Shown here one piece after another: positions 58,145-64,000 of a stretch of 64,000 nucleotides of DNA. The notes below the pieces were generated by a model. It did not search any database and was not told where the DNA came from. It worked only from the letters and a program-made list of their open reading frames with translations. Each line of letters starts with the position of its first letter. The first letter of the stretch is position 1. Both the position numbers and the translations under genes were made by a program. The stretch is taken from assembly GCA_965277435.1 (NCBI GenBank), contig OZ255821.1, positions 3,906,001 to 3,970,000 of the forward strand, in the 5' to 3' direction. This DNA comes from Bog-105 sp965277435 (GTDB lineage Bacteria; Acidobacteriota; Terriglobia; Bryobacterales; Bryobacteraceae).

Positions 58145-59211
58145 ATGGCTGCTATGTAGCGCATGTCCCGCAGCCCTTCTTCTCCATTGCTTTTCGGTTC
58201 CTGATTGTCGAAGACACAGCCGGCGAAGTAGTCAGCTTCGCGCACGAATTGCGAGGGATCCTGTTCCGCTTCCGGCACGTCAACCGGTTCCTGCCCCTTG
58301 CTTTCGGCTTTCAAATGGATGCCCTGATAGGAGAAGGCGGGCTCCATATGCAAAGTGCCGAGAGAGCCATGCACCCGGTAAAAACCTTCCATCGGCGCTC
58401 CATAGGTGGTATTGCAACTGGCGACGATGCCGGAGGGGAAGCGCATGGTCCAGCTGCTGTTTTCCTCGACGTCGCGGAAGCGTCCGTCCTGGTCGATGAC
58501 GGTACAGAAACCTTCCAGATGGACAGGTTCTTCGCCGGTCAGATAGCGGCAGGCATTTAGCGAATAGATGCCGACGTCCATAAGCGGGCCGCCACCGGCG
58601 AGTTTCTTATTGAGTCGCCATTCGCCGGCGCGTTCATTGAAGCCATTGGCGCTTTCGATGGCCTGGATTTTGCCGAGCTTGCCATCGCGAATCAGCTGGA
58701 TGGCGCGGAGATTGACGGGCTCATACTGGCAGCGATAGGCAATCATCAGCTTCTTGCCGGCCGCTTTGCAGGCATCGATCATGGCCTGGCTGTCTTTCAG
58801 GCTGGTAGCCATCGGCTTTTCGCAGAGCACATGTTTGCGGGCATTAGCGGCTCGAATCGTGTACTCGGCGTGCATGCTGTTGGGGAGCGCGATATAGACG
58901 GCGTCGATCTCGGGATTATTCGAGATTTCGTCAAAATTTTCGTAGCTATAGATGTTCTTCGCGGGTACGTTGTACTCGGCGGCGAGCTTGTCGGCCTTCT
59001 CGCGATGACCGGTCACGAAAGCAGTCACCACGGATTTCTGCGAAGACTTACACCCCGGCATGAAGTGATCCATGGAGATGCGGCCTAAACCGACGATGCA
59101 ATAGCTCAGCTTCTTGCCGGCAGTTTGCTCCTGGGCAAGGACGGACGGGAGGGCAGGGGAGACCAGAGCGCCGGCGGCTAAAGTCTTGGCGAAGGATCTT
59201 CGATTGAGCAA
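58114..59211 (-). CDS. Tat-exported Gfo/Idh/MocA family oxidoreductase
   Basis: A 365-residue protein with a twin-Arg signal (LNRRSFAKTLAAGALVSPAL), then a Rossmann fold (YCIVGLGRISMDHFMPGCKS) and the family motif LCEKPMATSLKDSQAMIDAC. The start is the TTG at 59211 because it is the only start before the Tat signal that avoids the MarR gene. Glucose-fructose oxidoreductase type enzymes are Tat-exported with cofactor bound. Substrate is unknown. Confidence 0.85.
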   Translation of the reverse strand: MLNRRSFAKTLAAGALVSPALPSVLAQEQTAGKKLSYCIVGLGRISMDHFMPGCKSSQKSVVTAFVTGHREKADKLAAEYNVPAKNIYSYENFDEISNNPEIDAVYIALPNSMHAEYTIRAANARKHVLCEKPMATSLKDSQAMIDACKAAGKKLMIAYRCQYEPVNLRAIQLIRDGKLGKIQAIESANGFNERAGEWRLNKKLAGGGPLMDVGIYSLNACRYLTGEEPVHLEGFCTVIDQDGRFRDVEENSSWTMRFPSGIVASCNTTYGAPMEGFYRVHGSLGTLHMEPAFSYQGIHLKAESKGQEPVDVPEAEQDPSQFVREADYFAGCVFDNQEPKSNGEEGLRDMRYIAAIYKSAGRSLG

Positions 59212-59259
59212 AGATGATTGTACGATGTAGCAAAAGCTGGCGTTCCGAAAAAGAATATC

Positions 59260-59288
59260 TTGACGATTATCGTTTAAACAAGTAAAGT
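59260..59288 (+). promoter_or_regulatory. Promoter with MarR-type operator
   Basis: TTGACG (59260-59265) and TAAAGT (59283-59288) are separated by 17 bases. A perfect palindrome, ACGAT-T-ATCGT (59263-59273), overlaps the -35 region and could be the MarR operator. The ATG at 59297 is only 8 bases from the -10 element, so the message may be leaderless or nearly so. Confidence 0.5.
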
Positions 59289-59296
59289 AAACGCAA

Positions 59297-59791
59297 ATGG
59301 GAAAGCTAGCCGACGAATTGAAGGTGTCGCGTACCTTTGCCCTGGTTGAGGAGGAGGCCACGCTGGCCATTCTGCACACAGCGGACTTGTTGCAGCAGCG
59401 TGCTTCGGCGCTACTCAAGCCGTTCGACGTGACGCCGGCGCAATACAACGTGTTGCGAATTTTGCACGGCTCTCCAAAAGGGTTGGGCTGCGGGGCTATT
59501 GCGGAAAGGCTGGTAACGAACGACCCGGACGTCACCCGATTGTTAGATCGTATGGAGGCGCGGACCTGGCTGGAACGTCAGCGCTCTGAGCAAGACCGCC
59601 GCGTGGTGATCGCGTGTTTAACAGGGAAAGGTCGCCGGCTGCTGGAACGGGTGAACCCGGTGATTGCGGAATATAATCGTCAGCAATATCTCGATTGGAA
59701 TGAGAAGCAACTCAGGCAGTTGATCGATCTGCTCGAGAAGATGCGAAGTGAGCGAAACAGTGAGTTTGTGAATGAGGGTAAGAAAGGGTAA
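59297..59791 (+). CDS. MarR family transcriptional regulator
   Basis: A 164-residue winged-helix regulator: RASALLKPFDVTPAQYNVLR, GLGCGAIAERLVTNDPDVTR, LLDRMEARTWLERQRSEQDR and LTGKGRRLLERVNPVIAEYN. The YceI gene follows five bases later, and the Gfo/Idh/MocA gene is divergent with an 85-base gap that holds a palindrome. It probably regulates both itself and YceI. Inducer unknown. Confidence 0.92.
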   Translation: MGKLADELKVSRTFALVEEEATLAILHTADLLQQRASALLKPFDVTPAQYNVLRILHGSPKGLGCGAIAERLVTNDPDVTRLLDRMEARTWLERQRSEQDRRVVIACLTGKGRRLLERVNPVIAEYNRQQYLDWNEKQLRQLIDLLEKMRSERNSEFVNEGKKG

Positions 59792-59795
59792 AGAA

Positions 59796-60341
59796 ATGAC
59801 CAACCGTTATGAAATTGATCCGGCACACTCGAATCTCCAATTCAGTGTTCGCCATATGATGATGTCGAACGTAAAGGGTACGTTCACGGGTGTGAGTGGA
59901 TTTGTCACTTACGATCCGGCCAATCCGGGGACGTCCGGCATTGAGGCGAAGATCGATGTATCGACCGTGAGTACAAACGACGAGAAACGGGATGGCCACT
60001 TGAAGTCGCCGGACTTTTTCGATGTGGCGCAGTTTCCGCATATGACATTCCGCAGCACGAAGGTGGACAAGAAGGAAGCGAACCAGATGATTATCACGGG
60101 TGAACTCACTTTACATGGGGTAACGAAGCCGGTGACGCTGGAAGTGGAAGAAGTGTCGGACGAAGGGCAGGACCCTTGGGGCAACACGCGCATTGGCGCG
60201 GCTGTCAAGGGCAAGATCAAACGAAGCGAATTCGGGCTGACTTGGAATGCAGCGCTCGAAACGGGTGGCGTGATGGTGGGTGACGATGTGAAACTCGAGT
60301 TTGATTTGGAAATGGTGAAGGCGAAGACCGCTGCGGCCTGA
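59796..60341 (+). CDS. YceI family lipid-binding protein
   Basis: A 181-residue YceI (lipocalin-like) protein, starting at 59796 (MTNRYEIDPAHSNLQFSVRH). It has MMSNVKGTFTGVSGFVTYDP, HLKSPDFFDVAQFPHMTFRS and GELTLHGVTKPVTLEVEEVS, all typical of the family. It lacks a signal peptide, so it is cytosolic. YceI proteins bind long isoprenoids; MarR control suggests stress or solvent response. Confidence 0.93.
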   Translation: MTNRYEIDPAHSNLQFSVRHMMMSNVKGTFTGVSGFVTYDPANPGTSGIEAKIDVSTVSTNDEKRDGHLKSPDFFDVAQFPHMTFRSTKVDKKEANQMIITGELTLHGVTKPVTLEVEEVSDEGQDPWGNTRIGAAVKGKIKRSEFGLTWNAALETGGVMVGDDVKLEFDLEMVKAKTAAA

Positions 60342-60883
60342 TTGGGTTTGGTGATCTGTGGAGGCGGTGTCGTTGTGAGCCGAATGTCTGCGACACTGCT
60401 TCAGGTACGTTGGGGCTTCGCTGAAGAAGTTGTCTGACTGCCTAGCCGGGCCTGTTCGGAACGGCGATGTCGACAAAATTGGCTCTAACGTCTTCCTAAG
60501 AAAGTGATGAATCTCAGTTCTGGATTGTCTGACGCCGATTGCATCGAACCAACGTAGTTGAGCAATTCGTAGCCGTGGTTCTCGACAGAGCCATTCCGCG
60601 TTTAGAGCTCAGGAATCTCGGCCTAACCCAAAGAGTGTTTTCCCAGATGGGGGAAGCTAGCGCGCGAGAGTATACGTCTAAACACTCTGGCGCTTTAGAG
60701 GGAAAGAGCTTAGCATTGTTTCGAGCCGCATTCGCAGATCGTGGGCGATCATCCGAAAAACTCAACAGCGCTTCACGTACAACGCCGACATCAGCCGTGC
60801 GCTACTCCGTCTTATTCCCCGCGGCTTTGTTAATTATTCGCGAATCGAGGGAATAGATATCTTTTCGGAAAACAGTTTTCGTT
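60342..60883. other. Intergenic gap without recognisable gene
   Basis: Open frames exist on both strands (about 60539-60856 plus; 60514-60765 minus) but their products have no recognisable motif, and no ribosome binding site precedes them. I see no tRNA, repeat or clear terminator. It may hold an untranslated or regulatory region, or decayed sequence. Confidence 0.5.
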
Positions 60884-61840
60884 TCATTGACGATCGGATT
60901 TAATCGTCAAGTAACCTGAGCGTGCGCGAACCGTAGCAGCGGGATAGCTTTTGATTTGTATTTGCAGGCGATGGAACGTCGGCCTGGTCTCGACATCGGG
61001 CGTAAATGAAATAGAGTAGCGGGTGTGGATGTCGGTCTGTAGTCCCATCAGATCGCTTTCCAGCTTAGATTTGGTTTCGAAAGCAAAGCGTTGTCCGCCG
61101 GTTATGTCGGTCAGTGCCGCGACAGTGTTCTGCTTGAGCAGGCGGGCGACTTCGACAAACGGCAGACTGCCACCGGTTGGTTCGTAGTCTTCGGGCCTGG
61201 TTGTGAAGGGCGTCAGGTAAGCGGAATAAGTCAAGCTGTACACCGTCGTTCCTGTGCTTTGAATTTTAGCGATGAGATCGGATAGCTTTCCCTTGCTTCC
61301 GCGGTCCCTGCTTTCGCCAATGATGACGATGCTGGCGCGCCTGGGGCCAGGGCGCTGGGCGAGGAGTCGCAAAGCTTCACTTGTGGCGTCGATCATTCGA
61401 CCATCCATGCTGTCCTGTGGCTTCAAATCGCGAAAGGCTTTTGCAATTGCGTCTGCGTCCGTCGTGAAATCCTGCACGACCTTGATTTGATCGTCGAAGG
61501 TGACAACGGCTGCTTCTCCATTGGCGCCCACTACCGCCTCGGGGATCATTGCGCCAACCTTGCGGATTTTGGCTAGTGCAGAAAGAGAGGTGGCGGTCGT
61601 CTGGATTAAGGTGACGAGGGCGATGGGTGCAAGTCCGGAGTCCACGGTGTCGACGTGCACGGTTCGACGTCTTCCGTTGTCGAGCAGGACGAAATCAGGA
61701 GCATCCAAACCGTTGATAGGGTGGCCGTGACCGTCGGTGACGCTGACCGGAATAGTGACTAGCGGAACCGTCGTGTGGATCGTTGGTGATTGGCCCGGAA
61801 GGCTGGCGCTGACAAGTGCGATTGCGAGCAGATATCTCAA
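60884..61840 (-). CDS. Secreted VWFA-related protein lacking the metal-site motif
   Basis: A 318-residue exported protein with a signal peptide (RYLLAIALVSASLPGQS) and the acidobacterial opening VTIPVSVTDGHGHPINGLDA with PDFVLLDNGRRR. The von Willebrand A fold follows, but the first strand reads IALVTLIQTTATS where a metal site would have DxSxS. SIVIIGESRDRGSKGKLSDL is the later strand. The C-terminal half (YSISFTPDVETRPTFHRLQI) is the typical end. Its 3' end lies upstream of the divergent gap to YceI. Confidence 0.82.
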   Translation of the reverse strand: MRYLLAIALVSASLPGQSPTIHTTVPLVTIPVSVTDGHGHPINGLDAPDFVLLDNGRRRTVHVDTVDSGLAPIALVTLIQTTATSLSALAKIRKVGAMIPEAVVGANGEAAVVTFDDQIKVVQDFTTDADAIAKAFRDLKPQDSMDGRMIDATSEALRLLAQRPGPRRASIVIIGESRDRGSKGKLSDLIAKIQSTGTTVYSLTYSAYLTPFTTRPEDYEPTGGSLPFVEVARLLKQNTVAALTDITGGQRFAFETKSKLESDLMGLQTDIHTRYSISFTPDVETRPTFHRLQIQIKSYPAATVRARSGYLTIKSDRQ

Positions 61841-61857
61841 GGTATTGCAGCCAATGT

Positions 61858-62931
61858 CTATGCAGCGTTTCCTTTCGATTTCTTGAGCGGCGTGAGCAGT
61901 TCGAGGACAAGATGCTCATAGAGTTCGTTGCTCTTGGTCTGCTTGAATTTTTCCGCGAAAGTGCGTAGGTTGCCGGAAGAGTAGCATTCCATGACCGCAG
62001 GATGCACGTAGTATTTCTTGCAGGTTGCGGGCTTGTTGCCCAGCTTCGATGCTACGTCTTTAATTACATCGACCAGCACTGACTTAGTCTGCTGATCGCT
62101 ATCAATCAGGCATTGGTTGACCAAGAAACTGGCGGCGAGGCAGGTGCCACCCCAGGTCCGAAAGTCTTTAGCGGTAAATTCGCCGCCGCTGATTTCGCGG
62201 AGATAGTCGTTGACATCACCCGATTCGACCAGTTGCGGCTTACCTTCGTCGTCGAGATATTCAAACAAGGAACTGCCCGGGATTTCTTTACATTTTTTGA
62301 GAATACGAGCCAGCCTTTTGTCTTCGACAGTAATCTCGTGCTGCTGATGACTCTTACCTTTGAAGGTAAATTTGAGAGTATCGCCTAATATCTGGACGTG
62401 TTTGTTACGGAGGGTGGTGAGTCCGAAAGAGTTGTTTTCTTCGGCGTACTCTTCGTTGCCGATGCGGATGTAAGTGGTCTCGAGTAACCGGACGACAGCG
62501 GCGAGAAGTTTACGTTTCGAAAGTCCGGGTTTGGATAAGTCGCGAGTGACCGCTCGCCGTATTTTTGGCAGAAGCTTACCAAAGGCACGCATGCGGTCGA
62601 ATTTGATGAGATCTCGCACGTGACGGTATTTTGAGTGATAGCGGTATTGCTTGCGGCCACGGGCATCGCGTCCAACAGCCTGGATGTGACCATTTTCAAC
62701 AGGACTGATCCAGACGGAAGTCCAGGCTGGCGGAAGCACGAGCGCTTTGATGCGCTGCAAGTCGTCGCCGTCTTTCAGGGGCTGTCCATTGGGGGCAATG
62801 TAGACGAAGCCCGAGCCGGTTTTGCGCCTTCGGATACCCTGTCCCTTCGGGATAGCATAACGGAGGCCAGCCAGATGGGCTGACTTGACTTCATCGGGAA
62901 CGGCCAGCGGGTTTGTTTTTGGGACTCCCAT
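61858..62931 (-). CDS. DNA topoisomerase IB
   Basis: A 357-residue poxvirus-type topoisomerase IB. It has QYRYHSKYRHVRDLIKFDRM, ETTYIRIGNEEYAEENNSFG, TLRNKHVQILGDTLKFTFKG, the RWGG-like DFRTWGGTCLAASFLVNQ and the catalytic Tyr in YYVHPAVMECYSSGNL. Such bacterial enzymes relax supercoils by single-strand nicking. It is 17 bases upstream of the VWA gene on the same strand. Confidence 0.93.
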   Translation of the reverse strand: MGVPKTNPLAVPDEVKSAHLAGLRYAIPKGQGIRRRKTGSGFVYIAPNGQPLKDGDDLQRIKALVLPPAWTSVWISPVENGHIQAVGRDARGRKQYRYHSKYRHVRDLIKFDRMRAFGKLLPKIRRAVTRDLSKPGLSKRKLLAAVVRLLETTYIRIGNEEYAEENNSFGLTTLRNKHVQILGDTLKFTFKGKSHQQHEITVEDKRLARILKKCKEIPGSSLFEYLDDEGKPQLVESGDVNDYLREISGGEFTAKDFRTWGGTCLAASFLVNQCLIDSDQQTKSVLVDVIKDVASKLGNKPATCKKYYVHPAVMECYSSGNLRTFAEKFKQTKSNELYEHLVLELLTPLKKSKGNAA

Positions 62932-62985
62932 GTTGCTTATTCGATGCAGTCTGGGAGCGAACGAGTACTTTGATAGTGCAAGTGG

Positions 62986-63129
62986 TCAGATACGGTCGAG
63001 TACGCGGGTGCAAATCGCCATGGTGGCGAAGGTGAAGAACAAGATGTCGTTGTTCCAGAAGACAAATGCCGTAAACAGGCACAGTAGTGTCAGGTTCGAT
63101 CGAGGATCGAGAGAGTAATCGTCAAACAT
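62986..63129 (-). CDS. Possible small membrane protein
   Basis: From an ATG at 63129 the frame gives 47 residues, MFDDYSLDPRSNLTLLCLFT and then AFVFWNNDILFFTFATMAIC with a basic end. It contains one or two hydrophobic segments and fills the gap between topoisomerase IB and HIT genes. No clear ribosome binding site is visible. It may be a real small membrane protein; evidence is weak. Confidence 0.35.
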   Translation of the reverse strand: MFDDYSLDPRSNLTLLCLFTAFVFWNNDILFFTFATMAICTRVLDRI

Positions 63130-63179
63130 AGGTGGCGCCAGGCTTAAGGAGCCGTAGTGCCAGCCTGCGCTGTAAACTC

Positions 63180-63692
63180 TCAAATTTTTGTTTGCGGGGG
63201 ATGGTTTAGCTCGGAAAAAGCCTGGTGAATCTTCTGATAGGTCTCATCGAGCGCCTCGGGTATGATACGGGCGTCGGCAATAGTCGTCATAAAGTTGGCA
63301 TCTCCCACCCAGCGGGGCAGCATGTGGAGATGAAGGTGCTGCGCGATGCCGGCTCCGGCGGCCGAACCCAGATTCATACCCAGATTGAGGCCACCGGGCT
63401 TATAAATGGTTTCTAAGACCTGCTCGGCCTGGGTGGTCAGCTGCATCATCTCCGACTTGGTTTCAGGCGTCATGCCATCGAGCCGGGAGACGTGATCGTA
63501 AGGCACGATCATCAAATGGCCGGTGGTGTACGGATAACGGTTGAGGATGACAAAGCAGTGTACGGCGCGATGTACGACCAGCGTTTGGGCATCTTCGGCC
63601 GGATGCTGGGCGGCCCAACAGAATACGCAGCGCGAAGGGGCGTCCTTGGCCTTCATGTAGGTGGATCGCCAGGGCGTCCACAAATAATCCAT
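63180..63692 (-). CDS. HIT family hydrolase/phosphorylase
   Basis: A 170-residue histidine-triad protein. The motif is QHLHLHMLPRW, and CVFCWAAQHP (a CxxC pair) lies near the start, as in Ap4A phosphorylase-like HIT proteins of actinobacteria (about 170-195 residues). LVVHRAVHCFVILNRYPYTT and GHLMIVPYDHVSRLDGMTPE are typical. The ATG at 63692 fits the family better than the upstream extension. It probably acts on dinucleoside polyphosphates. Confidence 0.93.
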   Translation of the reverse strand: MDYLWTPWRSTYMKAKDAPSRCVFCWAAQHPAEDAQTLVVHRAVHCFVILNRYPYTTGHLMIVPYDHVSRLDGMTPETKSEMMQLTTQAEQVLETIYKPGGLNLGMNLGSAAGAGIAQHLHLHMLPRWVGDANFMTTIADARIIPEALDETYQKIHQAFSELNHPPQTKI

Positions 63693-63705
63693 CGATAGTC
63701 TGCCG

Positions 63706-64000
63706 TTAGAAGGAATTCGGGAGTGTGCCGGGGAGCGGTATTTCCGGTTCGTCCTTGCGGTGACCATTCTTAGCAGAGTGATTCACCAAATCGCGTAACT
63801 CTTTACTGGGCTTGAAGAAAGGGATGCGCTTGGAAGGAACTTCCACGCGGGAACCGGTTTTGGGATTTCTGCCAACACGGGGTTGTCGCTGGCGGGTGCG
63901 AAAACTGCCGAAGCCGCGGATTTCGATTTTGTCCCCTTTGTGAAGACTATTCACAATACTGTCAAAAATGGTTTCGACGATTAATTCTGAATCCTTGCGG
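63706..64000 (-). CDS. IHF/HU family DNA-binding protein, 5' end cut off
   Basis: The minus-strand frame runs off the right edge. The visible part, RKDSELIVETIFDSIVNSLH then KGDKIEIRGFGSFRTRQRQP and GRNPKTGSRVEVPSKRIPFF and KPSKELRDLVN, is the main part of an HU/IHF subunit with its DNA-binding arm (RVGRNPKTG). The tail is longer than usual (about 25 residues, ending LPGTLPNSF). The initiator codon lies beyond 64000. It is 13 bases upstream of the HIT gene. Confidence 0.9.
   Translation of the reverse strand, partial: RKDSELIVETIFDSIVNSLHKGDKIEIRGFGSFRTRQRQPRVGRNPKTGSRVEVPSKRIPFFKPSKELRDLVNHSAKNGHRKDEPEIPLPGTLPNSF

Noticed and set aside
59212..59535. Extension of the Tat-exported Gfo/Idh/MocA protein to 59535
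   Set aside because: It would run through the MarR gene on the other strand and put 108 odd residues before the twin-Arg signal.
60514..60856. Open frames in the gap after YceI
   Set aside because: Neither strand gives a recognisable product, and no ribosome binding site is seen.

Overview
The window reads as chromosomal DNA of an acidobacterium, most likely from the Solibacter/Bryobacter side of the phylum. The support is indirect but consistent: two large FtsX-type permeases of the acidobacterial duplicated orphan permease (ADOP) kind, each next to a PadR regulator; two VWFA-related secreted proteins of the acidobacterial type; a PEP-CTERM protein; many proteins with Sec, Tat or lipoprotein signals; and high-GC codon use on both strands. 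No phage, conjugative element or CRISPR array is visible. The only mobile DNA I recognise is a decayed IS110-type transposase tail near 30.3-30.6 kb.

Layout. 0-6 kb: a partial GT2 glycosyltransferase coupled to an exported Gfo/Idh/MocA protein; a PadR-ADOP operon with a clear operator; a lone LytS-type kinase with a small HMA-fold protein. 6-9.2 kb: PEP-CTERM protein, GTP-dependent PEP carboxykinase, small secreted protein. 9.2-12.8 kb: vitamin B6 block pdxR-pdxS-pdxT plus a low-molecular-weight phosphatase. 12.9-19.8 kb: tandem RidA-like protein, VWA protein, S24 peptidase without HTH, broken Uma2 gene, RNase R, adenosine-specific kinase family. 19.8-26.2 kb: serine hydrolase, P-loop kinase with an unknown partner, a DNA ligase convergent with a LigD-type polymerase, a beta-propeller lipoprotein. 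26.3-29.2 kb: mreBCD. 29.2-38.3 kb: hypothetical protein, IS110 remnant, two-lobed retropepsin-like protease, VOC protein, second PadR/ADOP locus, NmrA/TetR divergent pair. 38.3-49.2 kb: hemB, acylphosphatase, hfq-hflX-DoxX, SnoaL-like protein, two DinB proteins, CBS-domain transporter, penicillin acylase, and two Rpn-type nucleases, one frameshifted. 49.2-53.2 kb: an ECF42 sigma factor divergent from a five-gene operon (YCII/DGPF, DoxX, VOC, BNR-repeat protein, MoaD-like). 53.5-64 kb: Uma2, tRNA-Leu(UAG), yceD-rpmF-plsX, Spy-like protein, NfeD/slipin pair, secreted Gfo/Idh/MocA, MarR and YceI, VWA protein, topoisomerase IB, HIT protein and an IHF/HU gene cut by the window edge.

Most of the window is housekeeping or envelope and stress functions. 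The parts most worth a second look are the ECF42 operon, which has a textbook-looking ECF42 promoter and an unexpected BNR-MoaD pair; the half-site GTAG-N5-CTAC shared by both PadR/ADOP loci; the two-lobed DTG protease; the B6 operon with its odd PdxR active site; and the 15-bp tandem repeats just upstream of hfq. I found no single clearly undescribed multi-gene system. All family assignments come from motif recognition by eye, not from searches.
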